DNA of 64,000 bases from Apodemus sylvaticus (GCF_947179515.1 NC_067482.1:71128311-71192310); one strand, 5' to 3'; shown: positions 1 to 13,095, counted from the first letter of the stretch. Translations and numbers: made by a program. The notes: generated by a model from the sequence alone, not told the origin.

Positions 1-275
1 GAACAACTGGAAAGGGCTGGGAGTCTGGGTAGTCCCAAAAACTGCTGCCTGTATGTGGGATATGTTCTTCTAGCTGGGCTGCCTTGTCTGGCTCAGTAGG
101 AAAGGAAGCACCTAGCTTCATGAACTTGAAATTCCTGGGTAGTAAGGATACTCAGAGGCTCCGCACCTGCTCAGAAAAGGGGATGGTGAATGGGGGAAGG
201 ATTGCGGGAGGAAGTGACCAGGAAAGGACAGTGAACAGGATGAACTTGAATAAGTGAAAAAAAATAGATTAAATT

Positions 276-278
<3 letters not shown>

Positions 279-350
<72 letters not shown>

Positions 351-353
351 AGA

Positions 354-403
<50 letters not shown>
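279..403. repeat. (GA)n microsatellite
   Basis: About 125 bp of almost pure AG dinucleotides, with a few interspersed AAAG units near the 3' end. The long Ser/Leu frame on the minus strand here is an artefact of the repeat. Confidence 0.97.
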
Positions 404-1293
404 ATAGCATATTTTTTGTAGTCCTTGCTCCTTGCATCAGCTAAACTCAATTTCTTTACCGAATCATTCTAACCTTATTGTTCTGACTTCTATAAACTTG
501 CCTACCTCAGAGAAACTTTTTGTTCATGGTCCTTAGTCACATATATGAAATGTTAAGCCCGCAAACAACAGAAAATGTCATAAATGACAGACATAGTCTG
601 TATTGTAATAACTGTATACTAAGACCCAACCTTTAAGAATCTTAGTTCAATTGAAGCCACTGACTTATAAAAGTTGAGCTCTCTTACTCTCCAAGTGGTG
701 CTTGGTTTCCCCACGATCTTATTTCTGCAATACAAGGTTTTATATTTCCATATTTCCTTATCCCTGTTTTGTGGAATTTGCTGAGCATATGATACTGTGA
801 ATCCAGTGCTTCCCACAATGGGAAGAGATGTCATCACTTATGTGAGGCATAGAAGGCAGGAGCCACATTGATTGGGTAAACTGAAACCAATCCAGTATTG
901 GTTTGCTGCAAACTTTTTCCAAAAAACACCTAATAATTATCTTGCCAAAATACTTTCATTTTGCATCTTCCTTTGGACAATGTAGAGGTTATAATTCTTT
1001 GTTTCTAATACCTATGTGGTTATGTAGCCTTTATAGTATTTTTTGGGTGTTTCCTTGACTGACAAACTCACATGGACAAACTCTTAAGAGAGGGGCCATT
1101 AGTACAATTTTTATAAAGGAAGAGTTTACTAAATGCAAAAACCCTGATATTTGGGTCATTTTAGAAAGTCATATCTTCGCCCTAAGCCAAACATATAACT
1201 CTAATTTTTATTTATTTGAATAGTGAACAGAACTAAGAAATTTTAGATACTTGCTTCACAAGTTTCTAATAACAAAAGAGTCTTTGCTTGTTA
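404..1293. other. Unannotated AT-rich sequence
   Basis: I see no recognisable gene, SINE, LINE or RNA. The 72-codon minus-strand frame at 619-837 has no domain or repeat signature and is best treated as chance. Confidence 0.6.
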
Positions 1294-1672
1294 TTTTAAT
1301 GTCTACTTGACACAATCTAGGGTTATCTGGGAACAGAAAAATTCAACTGAGAAAATATCTCCAAAGATTGGCCAGTAGACACATTTGTGAGGCACTAACT
1401 TGGGAAATGATTGATAAAAGAGGAACTGGCCAAGTATGGGTGGTGCCACACCTAGGCTAATAATCTGAGTGGGATAAGAACACAGACTGAGCAAGCCATT
1501 GGACAAACTAGAAAGCAGCATTTCTCCATGGCCTCTGCAACAGTTCTGGCTTCCAGTCCTGCCCTATCTTTCCTTCATGATGGACTATCACACAGAACTG
1601 TAAGACATAATAAACCTCCTTTTCCCCAAGTTGCTTTTTGTTATCATGTTTGTCACAGTGCTAGTAAACAAC
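1294..1672 (+). mobile_element. Old LTR-like rodent interspersed repeat, diverged copy
   Basis: The segment follows, in order and in the same orientation, the sequence of the better preserved copy at 29187-29585: a TGTCTACTTGACACA-type start, a GGGTGGTGCCA block, GACTGAGCAAGCCA, CATGGCCTCTGCA, a tract containing AATAAACCTCC, and an end with CCCCAAGTTGCTTTTTG and a CACAGTG-type stretch. Termini and flanking repeats are too decayed to define. The short frames over it are spurious. I recognise the family as a common rodent repeat but cannot name it with certainty. Confidence 0.65.
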
Positions 1673-4600
1673 CTGGGCAAAGTCTATCTACCTCCAAGCC
1701 TGCTGTTATTTTGGAAGCTATCCAACATAATGTTTGACTAAATGTAAGGGAAACAAGCTCCTCAAATCCTTATTTATCCTCAGTCTACCTAGAACTGTGA
1801 ATCATAAAATTACTGTAAAATCCTACACAGGAACATTAAGCCAGGGGGAAAAATGTTATGTTCAAGGTTAAATAACTTTTCCTTGAAAACACATTGGTTT
1901 ATTTTCTTAGTTTGGTGAGAACAAAATGTAAAGATGACATCAACGCAAGTGAAATACAGTTCTTAATCAAGTCTATCACATGTCAAGATGATAATTTTGT
2001 CTTTGCAGCTACAATGGAGGAAAGTTTCACCTCAGAATTTGAAGAGTTAAGAAAGATAGCGATGTAATGTGAGTTTAACTTTATGATCTGCAGTGAGCAT
2101 TGTTGATAGTTATGGTCTGTAGATGAGGAAGGAAATAGTGATATATGCCAAGTGTATCTTTCACCATCAGTTCAAAGGTTTGTCCTTCAGTTAAAAAATA
2201 TGCTCACTTTCAAAGCATTTCCTTTCAACCATGATACTACTTTGTGTGTTTTGCTTTGCTCTGATTTCCCATCATCCTCTACTGGATGTAGGAGTGAACA
2301 AAGATGCTGGTTTCTGTCCACAAAGAGCAAACTGCTTAGTAGGCAAGAGGAAACACCTGGCCACTGAGATGTGAATCTGTGAACCAAAAGTGTGTTGGTT
2401 ACAATTTTTTTCTTGATAATATTTTTTTTTGCATTCTAGATAACTTGAAACTAGTTTGGAATGTTTTGTTTTGTTTTACCACCAGATGACTGAGTCAAAA
2501 TAATCATGAGCTTATCACATTGAGAAGTTATTTTCCAAGGGAAAGTCATCAATTTTCTAGCAAACATCTCTAATCTATTGTCTTCCTCATTAACTCTGTG
2601 ACTGACAGAGCACTGGAGGATACATGAGTGTTTTAGTGTCGTTAGCCACCATCTGTCCAATGGGTAATTATGAAAATCAAAATAGCTAAGGCATTCACAT
2701 GCAACTTAAAGCTTATAGAGACCCAACAAGAAAAAATCTTTGAGGTATAATTCTAAAGTGAGAGCACTGACTGATAATAAAAAGATGACCAGTTGAAACT
2801 CTTTTGAGATAGAAAAAGACTGTCTTGTATTTTATGAGGACTCTTTCAAATCAAGATGGCTCTAAGAAGACAAAGCATGATCGTAGAAAAGCACCTCACA
2901 CATCAGACTTCAGTGAATGTCTGATTGGAGAAAATTTTGCCAGTCAAAATCTGGAGAGAAGGAAAAGCTTCCCAGAAACCAACTTAATACAGAAACTCCA
3001 CCAGTAGGAATGAAAATATGAGAAGGTAAATGGAAGCCTCTGTGAATTCCCTCTTAGTAGTGATTTCTTAGTGCGGTTATCCTTTACTAGTTAGCTTTAT
3101 CTATATATCCCCCTAGAAACTCATTCAATGATCTTAAACTGAGCACTTATTCCCACATCCTTCTCCATTTCTTTTAAAAAGGATATTTTCTCCTATTTAT
3201 GATGTCTGTCACACTAAAGTATTCTTTTCTCTTAATGAGTCCTGTTTATTTGGCAGGAAAATTGGTGTCTTTTGCCATCTAAAAGGCTTCAAATATATTC
3301 TTATTTGGCCAGGCTTAGTTACAGTGAGTCTGGCCAAATAACTTATCATATTTTCCTCTACTGCAGACATGCCCTTTATTTGATTTTAATTCCTTCTTTT
3401 TCCACTGAACTTCCCTTGGAGCCCTCTTGCTCAGTTGTTTTCTGTGTTTGCACAGGGTTGCAGAGTAAGTGATGACCTTCCTGCATTGTCCCTGAATGGT
3501 TGGCCATTCTCTTTCACTACCCAGACCATAATAGTTATTTTTGAGTAAAGCAGAAAATTCTAAACACTTTGAATGAAACACAGACTCAGTAACTTATTCC
3601 TAACAGCAGGAATACAAACATTTGCCCTGTAATACTAAATTGTACTGAGACACGAGGAGATGTCCGAACATGTAGACATTAATGAACTTTTGCCATAAAG
3701 TATTTTCCATATACATATGAATCTGAATAAAATATAATTTAACTGTATAAATTATGTACAATGAAAGATATTTAGAATGAATAATAAAATAGAATACAAA
3801 AGAATAAGAAGGTTCTAGGGTTCTATCAACAGTGCTGAACTTCAAGTCTCTTTTACCTCTGTTTGTAAGAAGGACAGACATATTATATGTGATTTCTTTC
3901 TTATAATTTTATTTTGTGAATATCCTTTTACTCTTAGCTTCCTAATTTATGTAGCTAATTATGACCTCATCTGAAGGGTAGTCTTAGAACAATACTGGTT
4001 TTTAAGAAAGCTATAAATTACATTCTATAAACTGCTAGAGCTATGGAAAATCTTTAATATCTAGTTCAGTGGATTCCAAACCCTTTTATGTGACATCATA
4101 CTTGGGAATCAGAGTGCTTTTATAAAACACTGTTATCGGGAAGTTTTACAGTGCATTTATTTCATTCACATAAAATCAGAACATATTTATCATGAGAAAA
4201 TATGAATCTAGTACCTGAAAGCAATGAGAATGGCACCCCATGATGCTGGAAATGGGAAATCATGTAGTTATAGAAATACTTGCTTCTCTAAGCTCATCCT
4301 ACTACTGTCACTGTTGATACCTGCTTACATACATGATAGATAGTTCCTTCATCTTTTTTTTGGTACTTTTCAGGAGCTAGATAACACCAATAGGAAGAAA
4401 TTAGATGCACCCTCACACTAGAGAAAATTCTAAAAGCTGAGTGAGCTTTCTCTGTCTACTTCTGAAAAAAAAATGTTGATGGATAAATATCATGATCCTG
4501 TAACTAAAGTTTTAGACATGGAAGCCTTTATTTGAAAATATGAAAATATTTTTAAAGTTTTATTTATTGCATAATGAGTGAAAAGAATTTCAGCCTAGCT

Positions 4601-5091
4601 TATACTTTATGAAAAAAATACTTTTTTTGTTTTCTCTTTTGAACTTTAAAAGGATCAGAGAAAAAATCGTGAGAAAATAAGCAGTAGCAATATTACCCAG
4701 CCTCACAGATGGGCTTTAGTTGGTGCAACACAGATGAGCTTTGGTGACAGAGTAGCATAGGCCAGTAAGATTAACATTGTCAGAGGATATGACAGGGAGA
4801 GGCTCAATATTTCTGAAAATATATTAAGTGTGAAAGTAAAAGCAATAGAAAAGTCACAGATACACTGCCATTTGCTGAGGTTTTGATATACTCTCTGTAG
4901 AATAGGCACCAGGACTCTTAAAGAACTCAAGATTTCGAAGCAAAAAGGCATGACTGCATTCCAGCTCTTCCTTATATGTGCTGCACTTGATGGCCCAATG
5001 TGCCAGTGTTGAATTCTGCATGATATTTGGCTAATAATGATGATTATAGTTCTATATACCCAATACTGTGCACAAATAGACATAAAACTGC
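1673..5091. other. Long unannotated AT-rich interval
   Basis: No repeat family or gene recognised, apart from a perfect 12-bp inverted repeat at 3301-3341. Frames of 60-126 codons occur on both strands (the longest at 4703-5083, minus). None shows a domain, signal peptide or conserved motif, and each sits in AT-rich sequence where chance frames of this size are expected. Confidence 0.5.
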
Positions 5092-5370
5092 CTGTCTGGT
5101 TTTCCTTCGAGACAAGATCTTACAATGAAGCACAGGCTAGCATAGAACATAGAATAAGGACAGAGAAAAAGGAGAGAGGTGATTGGAGAATGGATGGAGA
5201 GAAGAAGGTTTATGGGACATATGGGGAGGGGGGATCTGGGAAAGGGGAAATCATTTGGAATGTAAACAAAGAATATAGAAAATAAAAATATTAAGAAAAA
5301 AAGAACATAGAATGCTTTACGTCTTGTTCACCTGAGTGCTGAGATTACAAGTCTGCTCCATCATTCCTAG
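5092..5370 (-). mobile_element. Degenerate B1-type SINE, antisense, split by an L1 tail
   Basis: The left half (5092-5155) contains TTCGAGACAAGATCTTAC and CACAGGCTAGC, and the right half (5314-5370) contains CCTGAGTGCTGAGATTAC. These are the antisense landmarks of a B1 (pol III, 7SL-derived) SINE. The two halves are separated by the L1 3' tail at 5156-5301 and resume in register after its target-site duplication. The SINE is heavily mutated and therefore older than the L1 insertion. Confidence 0.7.
5156..5301 (+). mobile_element. Very short 5'-truncated L1 3' UTR insertion with 12-bp TSD
   Basis: About 146 bp of L1 3' UTR, ending in AACAAAGAATATAGAAAAT plus an A-rich tail. It is flanked by perfect direct repeats AGAACATAGAAT at 5144-5155 and 5302-5313. 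It contains the G-rich ATATGGGGAGGGGGGATC block also seen at 11.9 kb and 15.8 kb. No coding sequence remains, so this is a typical target-primed reverse transcription product truncated almost completely. It lies inside an older antisense B1. Confidence 0.92.
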
Positions 5371-5384
5371 TTATGAGCTAGTTT

Positions 5385-5640
5385 TTAAATTATTTGTTGA
5401 GATTATAATGTAGGAACATTATTTCCCTCTCCATTTTTTCTCCAAAAAATTCCTGCCTTATAGCCCTATATCCTGTCCTTCAAATTCAGGTTTTTACATT
5501 AACCGTTGCTACATACATGCACACATACATGCATACCCTTATTCCAAACTTAATAAATACAACTTGCTCAGTGTGTATAATGCTATGTACCTATATGGTT
5601 TAGAATTGTAGAAACAGTGAGCATTTATTTGTGCTGTAAC
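5385..5640 (-). mobile_element. Old L1 3' UTR fragment, antisense
   Basis: Landmarks remembered from old rodent L1 (Lx-type) 3' UTRs appear in antisense order: a ccctctccatt tract, GTTGCTACATACATGCACAC, ACTTGCTCAGTGTGTATAATG and a following GTACCTATATGGTTTAG. No coding sequence. Boundaries are approximate. Confidence 0.5.
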
Positions 5641-8600
5641 GTATATTTGAAAACAGCAAGGAAATGTGTTAAATCCTTAGCTTCATAATATTAAACAATA
5701 CTATATTTAAGAGTACATACATCCATATGCATACATATAAAGACAAAACTAAATAGTATTAAAAGAGATGGAATGAAGATATTCATGAGTTTAAAAAAAG
5801 GATATTTTTCTACCCAAACTGTGGTTATAGGGCACGCCTTGATGATGAAGACATTTTGTTTAGCCTATGGAGCTGTTAGATAGACAGTCTCAAAGAACTT
5901 TTATTTATGATGGAAATAAATGTGAAGGCAGTAATTCCAGACTTACATAATTATGACTGAGAGGATACTCTTTTCTTTTCCTCCAACTACAGATAACAAG
6001 TTATTCTATCATCCTGTGTCCATGACCACCGAGTGACTGTGCATTCAGAACACATCAACAGTTCTTTCTTATGTGCACTGTCTCAGTTACCACCTAAGCT
6101 CACATGGAAATTTGGGATGGATATTACCAAGGCTGTATTATTCCTCCACAGAACTTAAATGTTCCATTCTTTCCTCTGTACTCACACTCTGACCTGAGAC
6201 CGAAAAGGAAAACAATGGTTTTGGTTCCCCCGCAAATGAAAGACTATAGTAGACTCTTGACATCTCATTGCCTTCTCAGTACCTCTGCAAATTGGCATAT
6301 ACCAAGAGTTGGTTATAACCTAGAGGAGAGAAATAAGCACGTGCTGATCTCTGGTCACAAGATAAAACCTAAGTGTGGGCTACATGCATGGAAAATACAT
6401 GGACCTGCTTGTATTGTTTTGTGGTATCTTTGAGATGGAGTTTAAGATGATGCATAGTTGATGCATCTATGCCATGTTTTCTGAAATCTAGAATTTGAAA
6501 AGCATTTACCTCTATATGCTTGAAAATGCATTTCCTAACTCCATTTACAGTGTTTGCCCTCTAATGAATCAACAAGGGAAAATTGCTTTAAAGTTTTTAT
6601 AATATTAAAAAAATAAATAAGTTTTTCTTTTGATCATGTATTACTGGAATCAACTTTCTAATATTTTGTCTTAAATTTTTAAATTTTAAATTTTATAAGT
6701 ATGCTCATATGAGACTGAAATTCATGTGCCACATTCCCTATTTCTTTATAGTTTGATATGAAAATTATCTCCTTTTTAAGTAAAGATACAGGTAAATTGC
6801 TCATCTCTTGGTTCTGCGGCACACTGTGTATATTTGGAATTAACTCAAATATTCAGTGCTTCCTCCTTCATGAGCATCACCATCCAGTGAGAGACTTGTC
6901 ATTTCTTCCTCTGTGGGTTCAGCCATTTTTCCTTTGAGAATTACCATGCTCTTTCTACAATAGTTATTCAATTTAGACAAAGAAGAAGCATTAATTGTAG
7001 CCATTCTTATTCTTCATCCCTGACTACCTCTATTTTTATTCTATTTCTTCTCTGACAGTCCTTTCTCTTTCTTTATGTTCCCATCAGAGATATCCCTTTT
7101 GTGTAACTGTCTGCACTGATACTGTTCCAATTTTCTCTCTTACAGAAATCTCAAGGACCCATGAGAATGGTGCACATCAGGGTTCAGGAAATGGCCTTTC
7201 AATATTTTCAAGAAGCTGAATGCTCCCTCTTGCTAAAAAAGACCCATTACCCAATTTCTGAGTGTGCCTTAGAGGAATGTATGATGTCTTCTGTAAAATT
7301 ATTTGACAGATATTCAAAGAACACTTCAAGCCCAGGCCCAAGCCAGGCACTGAGTACAAAGTGCATACTGGCTTTGTCCTCTTCTGCCCCAAATTCTCAC
7401 AATGGGATTTGTGATAGATTTTCTACCAGAAAACAATTAGAGCAGAAAGTCAATGAATAGCTATGAGGGAGAGAACCCAAAGGAGGGAATATCTACCTGT
7501 TGAGGAACATGAAGTTGTCACCAAGGAGTGAATTTGTATGGGACAATTATGGATAACTCAGTCTTTGCCACAAAGTATCACACGTTTAACACTGAAGATG
7601 GCAAGACCTGTAAATTCCTGCGGTCCTAGGAAGGGCAAATCAGTACATCATATTGTCTTGATTTTGATCAGATTTCCAAAGGTGTACTTAATTATAATTT
7701 CTTCTTCAATTATTTGCTATAATAAATATAATCATAAACAGGTGAAGATTGGTAGTCATCATGAGGATGGCTAGGATAGGAATCAGGAACAGTGTGTGTG
7801 ACATCACCATAACTCTAGTTTTAGAAGTGAAGCACATTCTGTCTGATGAAAAAATATAATAAAAACAGCAAAGGATGAGATCTGAGATTGTACAAGGGAT
7901 CAGACACCAGGTAATAAAATTTGGTTAGGGTTATAAGTTATACCTTACTCATGGTATGATCCGTAAGATTTCACGATGAAGAAGACATCAGTACAGTTAG
8001 CTCTCAAACCAATAGTAAGAAATATAAGGTTGCTATGCCTCTGTATACACAGGCACCTTTGCATTTTCAGGTATTATGTCACCTTTTGGAAGAATTGCCT
8101 GCAATATTTATATCACAACCTAATCTCACATAAACGAGTATCTCACAAACCCAAAATCCTATGTGCTCCTCAGACTCTGTGTGACCACAAGCCATGATCT
8201 AAAATCCATCAGCCTTGAAAATTGGGAAAGTCTAAATTAGAAACACCTAATTCTTGTTGCTCTAATAAGGATGAAAAAGTGCTAAGAAAATACTTGTGGG
8301 CAACTATAAAAGCTGAAAGTCGAAGTTCAGAATCTGTGGATGGAAGAACTGGATGGCTTGGGGCAGAGGAGAAAACATTCAGAAAATGGAAGTGGACTCA
8401 TGAATTAGCTGTGGAACTTCAGCAAGCTTATATAACGGGTCTCTAAACTGGAGCTAACACTGCAAGAACACATTTGACTAGTAATGTTAACTGTAAAAAT
8501 TTGCATGTGAAATAGATCAGCTTATGACCTCAGTGCAGATGAGAACTGTGTTTCATCTCATTTTAAAGTTGAGCTCACTTGCAAAGAGTCAATAGTCCAT

Positions 8601-9469
8601 AAGGCTAATAGAGAATGTTTTACTAAATGGTACATAGGAAAACATTTCACAGGGAACTACAACAGGGTCCAAGGACCTCCATCAGGGATGCCTTTACTCT
8701 CTTTGAACTTTAACCTCACAGCTGCAAGCACTGTGAGAACTCAACTGATATTTATTTGCCATAAGAAAACAACTTGTGACAGCTGATATAGGTTATTATA
8801 TTGTATCTTTACCAAAAAGGCCATGTGTCTCTATCCCTGGGTTAGGCATGAAATTCTAGAAAGAGAGATACTTTTTGTAGATGGGTTATGAAGGGAAGCA
8901 GAAGCATAGGGCATGGAACTACTATCTTCTTGTTTCTTTGCAGCTTTGGGTCTGGCTCACAAAAGGGACAATTTGTTATTAGAGGCCCAAAGTACTGATC
9001 ACCCAATCATAGAATAGAGCTATAAGAGTATGTGCCTAAGAAATCTTTATTTCCTTGTATACTAACATAACTATTTCAAGCAGTTCATTAAGGAAAATAG
9101 AAGTTGAAGAATGCAAAGATCACCTCCAGATATCTATACTTTACAAGAATCTCTCATTTTGCTTATTTCTATATTGCTTCCCAGCATTAGAAGCGGTAGT
9201 CTGACCATTGATTGTATGTAGATAAACTCTGCTATATCTAAGTTATCACTTTATTAAGACGGTGCTAAGATTTTATCACACTGATTGAAATAAATGTGTG
9301 TCCTCTTAGAATTCTTGTTGAAAATCTAATCTTAATGTGATGAATAGCTTTGTATATGGGCATTTTGAAAAGAAACTATGTCATAAGGTTGTAACTCTTC
9401 TATTGGGACTAGTTTCATTTTAAGAAGACAAAGAGCCAACCAGCTGCCTTTGAGTTGAATTTTATAAAC

Positions 9470-9472
<3 letters not shown>
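5641..9472. other. Long unannotated interval
   Basis: No gene or recognisable young repeat. It contains an AT-only stretch near 6665-6695 with repeated TTTTAAATT and several frames of 70-109 codons (6104-6433, 7161-7460, 7538-7774, 7976-8197, 8222-8446, all plus). None has a domain that I recognise, a paired upstream exon or a convincing codon pattern. I leave them unannotated rather than call hypothetical genes. Confidence 0.5.

Positions 9473-9561
<89 letters not shown>
9472..9561. repeat. Compound (AC)n(AG)n microsatellite
   Basis: About 36 bp of AC repeats switch directly to about 54 bp of AG repeats at about 9508. The whole unit is uninterrupted. Confidence 0.97.
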
Positions 9562-9565
<4 letters not shown>

Positions 9566-10989
9566 ATAGATATTCTGTAATTCTGTTTTTCAGGTTCCTT
9601 GTCAATCTCCTGAGTGCCAAGGGAGCAGATGCAACTGGGAGTGTTCAGAAGGGCATAAGTATGATAGAAGGTACCCAGGAGACAGCTTCATTAGACAATT
9701 CTAATATATTGCTCAAAGGGTAATGTATATATGGATTCTGGAAGTTAGAGATGAGGAAGGTTGATTGGTCATAAGAAACTACCTAATTATCATATGGGCA
9801 GGAAGGGCTGATGGGTCATAACACAATACCTAACTATGTGGCAGGAAGGATTGTGTGGGACATATGTACAGAATCATGCAGTGATACCAGAATAGAATCT
9901 CTTTTCTTCCTCAATATTAAACCTTGAGATGTAAAAGCTGAGAAATTTCAGAAAATTCGCAATTTACTCTGACTCATAAAATGCTTGACCCCTAGAAGAT
10001 CAGCAGACTGTAAATAATTAATTGTAGTCATTTTATTTTTTTATTATTAGAAAATTTATACGCATACAATATATCTTCTTCCACTTTTATTCCCTTACTC
10101 CAACTTCTCTGAGGAACCTCATACTCATCAAAATATATACTTACTTGAAATATGCACAGAAATCAAGATAATAATAGAGATTTAGAAACTGCAGAATTAC
10201 TTTAAGTACATAGGATATGAACAGACACCAAGAGAACCTATATGATTATTGTCAAGGTCTTTCCCTGAACTTTGAATTCACAATTTGTTTTATAAAAATA
10301 TTTCAGAATAACTTAGCTAATTTTAAAATGAAACTGTATCACATTTCATTTTAACTCTAACATAGAGAAGGAAATTCTTGTCCACTTTAGTCTTCTTTAA
10401 TTAAATCAAGTGCAAGAAGATGAGCCAGGCTTTTTGGCTCTCCCTGTGTCAGGCAGAGGAGAGCCAGGCAGGAGGAAATACAAAGATACAAAGGAAAACT
10501 CAGTCTAGAGCTCTGATAGGCTTTTGAGGATGCAGATGATTTAATTAGGGCCTGACAACAACCTGACACCAAAATGGTCAGCCATCTACTTGACCCTTAT
10601 GCAAAGGCCACAGATGGGCTCAGGTCACAGTATAGGACAGAAGGGTAAGAGGTAGAAGAAATGGAAGTGTGCACAGCAGCTCCATCTGACACTTTCCAGC
10701 TACTCACAAACAAGAATCCCAGTAAATTTTCTTTTTTCTCCATACTGAAAAGAATTCACTAAACATGGCATGAACATATTTTAAAGTTTGTATTCTCTTT
10801 ACGCTGAGACATAATAAAGCACTAAAGCAATGTTTCTTAGAAGGAGGGGTTGAAGGGAGAAAAGGGAGAAATGATGCAAATGTAGAATACATATATGGAA
10901 TTTAAAAATAAATATAATGAAAAAACAGGGTGGAAGCATCGTAATAATTCATCAATCAACTAGTCACTCAGCCATGGGAGTCCATTGGA
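9562..10989. other. Unannotated interval, possibly with old L1 debris
   Basis: No gene recognised. The stretch around 10030-10150 has the T-rich then pyrimidine-rich look of an antisense L1 3' UTR, but it is too diverged to call. Small frames at 10387-10572 and 10704-10892 (minus) have no features. Confidence 0.45.
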
Positions 10990-12068
10990 TAAACGTTCTA
11001 AGATCAAGAATTGACAAATGGGACCTCATAAAATTACAAAGTTTCTGTAAGGCAAAGGACACTGTTAAAAGGACAAAACGGCAACGAACAAATTGGGAAA
11101 GGATATTCACCAACCCTACATCTGATAGAAGGATAATATCCAATAAATACAAAGAATTTAAGAAGTTAGACCAAATAACCAAATAACCCTATTAAAAAAT
11201 GGGGTACAGATCTAAACAAAGAATTTTCACCTGAAAAAATTCGGATGGAGAGGCACCTTAAGAAGTGCTCAACATCATTAGTCATTAGGGGAATGCAAAT
11301 CAAAACAACCCTGAGATTTCACCTTACACCAGTCAGAATGGTTAAGGTCAAAAACTCAGGAGACAGCAGGTGTTGGCAAGGATGTGGAGAAAGAGGAACA
11401 CTCCTTACCTGCTGGTGGGGCTGTAAGATGGTACAACCACTTTGGAAATCAGTCTGGCAGTTCCCAAGAAAACTGGACATGACACTTCCAGAGGACCCTG
11501 CTATACCTCTCCTGGGCATATACCCAAAGGATTCCCCGGCATGCAATAAAGACACATGCTCCATTATGTTCATCGCAGCCTTATTTATAATAGCCAGAAG
11601 CTGGAAAGAACCCAGATGTCCCTCAAAGGAAGAATGGATACAGAAAATGTGGTATATTTACACAATGGAATGCTACTCAGCAATTAGAAACAATGAATTC
11701 ACAAAATTTTTAGGCAAATGGTTTGATCTGGAAAATAACATCCTAAGTGAGGTAACCCAATCACAAAAGAATACACATGGAATGCAATCTCTGAAAAGTG
11801 GATATTAATTAGCCCAGAAGCTCTGAATACCAAAGGCACAAATCGCATAACAAATGACTCCCATGAAGAAGTATGGAGAGGATCCTGATCACAGAAAGGA
11901 TTGATCTAGTGTTGGAGAGGAATATAAGGACAGAGAAAAAGGAGGGAGGTGATTAGAGAATGGGTGGAGATAAGGTTTATGGGACATATGGGGAGGGGGG
12001 ATCTGAGAAAGGGGAAATCATATGGAATGTAAACAAAGAATATAGAAAATAAAAATATTAAAAAATAA
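10990..12068 (+). mobile_element. 5'-truncated L1, ORF2 C-terminus plus 3' UTR
   Basis: L1 homology starts at about 10990, in the ORF2 region that follows the reverse transcriptase domain. It runs through the ORF2 stop near 11808 and a 3' UTR to an A-rich tail at about 12045-12080. The 3' UTR carries the same G-rich block and tail as the short insertions at 5.2 kb and 15.7 kb, so all three belong to one subfamily. I could not find a convincing target-site duplication, so the 5' boundary is approximate. Confidence 0.93.
11022..11808 (+). pseudogene. L1 ORF2p C-terminal remnant
   Basis: The frame from 11245 to 11808 (187 codons) is the C-terminal end of L1 ORF2p, and the upstream part continues in another frame. 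The family has a CX3CX7HX4C cysteine-histidine motif. Here the cysteines are at residues 43, 47 and 60 of the 11245 frame, but the histidine position (residue 55) is threonine (codon ACC). The end SLKSGY corresponds to the usual SLISGY terminus. There is no endonuclease or reverse transcriptase domain, so this copy could not have been autonomous. Confidence 0.9.
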
Positions 12069-12778
12069 ATAAATAAAATCAAGATAGGAAGCTCTCAAAA
12101 AAAAAAGAAATGGAAATGAAGAGTTCATAAAAGAAGTCCCACAGTACATTGGTAATAAAAAGGGAGACTGAGAGGCTGCCTTGAATCTTGATCCCATTGA
12201 ATTTATGATGTTAAAGAAGTCATTTTATCTGCCTAAGCCTAGTTTCATCTTGGGATGGCATTCTCACTTTACAGAGGCTTATTGGGGCTCAACTGATAAA
12301 ATATACCCAAACATATTAGAAATTTAAATATAAATGCCTAACAAAGCAGAGAAATATGTATCATTTTGATAAGTGATTACATTTAAAATTGAGCAAGCAT
12401 AAGGCAATCAGGTTATCTCTGACATTTTTAAATAGCTATTTATGTAAATGGACAATAATGCTTATGACAGAACTATTAATCTCCTGTTTATACATGCCTT
12501 TCACCTAGTTTATTAGCTGCTTCTATTTAACTGTTAGCACTGAAATAATTAGTAAAATAATTGCAAACAATTTTAGTGCTGGTCTTTTTAAGACAGAAGT
12601 CCATTGACTTCTGTTTCAAAGCTGGACTCTTCCAACCACACTATGTATAGATATTTGTTTAGGATTTGTGAGAAAAAAATATAATACAGTCTTGTGTTAA
12701 ACTTTGCTGACTCATAAAAGGCATAAATAGTAAATATTCAAAGAATGCAGTCACACTGGTGGCACATTATCGCTTCCT
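12069..12778. other. Unannotated AT-rich interval
   Basis: Single-copy-looking sequence with no recognisable gene or repeat apart from short A-runs after the L1 tail. Confidence 0.5.
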
Positions 12779-13095
12779 CATCTTCCTCTTCCTCCTCCTC
12801 TTCCTCTTTTCTTCTTCTTCTTGTTCTTGTTCTTGTTCTTGTTCTTCTTCTTCTTCTTCTTCTTCTTCTTCTTCTTCTTCTTCTTCTTCTTCTTCTTCTT
12901 CTTCTTCTTCTTCTTTCTTCTTTGTATTCTTCTTCTTCATATTCTCCTTTGTATTCTTCTTCTTCTCCTACTTCGTCTTCGTCTTCTTCTCCTTCTTTGT
13001 CTTCTTCTTTTTCTTCTTTCTTCTTCCTTCTTTTCTTCTTCTTTTCTTCTCCTTCTTCCTCTTCCTCTCCTCCTCCTCCTCCTCTTCTTTCCTTT
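12779..13095. repeat. Long (CTT)n-rich polypyrimidine tract
   Basis: More than 300 bp of almost uninterrupted pyrimidines on the plus strand. A pure TTC/CTT core runs at about 12842-12915, flanked by imperfect CTT/TCC units. Long poly-Ser/Leu/Phe frames (plus) and an Arg/Glu/Lys-rich frame (minus) cross it in several registers, which is expected from the repeat and is not evidence of protein. Mirror-symmetric purine/pyrimidine tracts of this kind can adopt intramolecular triplexes. Confidence 0.97.

Noticed and set aside
171..437. 88-codon minus-strand frame over the GA repeat
   Set aside because: Ser/Leu repeats encoded by the dinucleotide run.
4703..5083. 126-codon minus-strand frame, the longest outside recognised repeats in the first 10 kb
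   Set aside because: No domain, no similarity that I can recognise, AT-rich context; consistent with chance.
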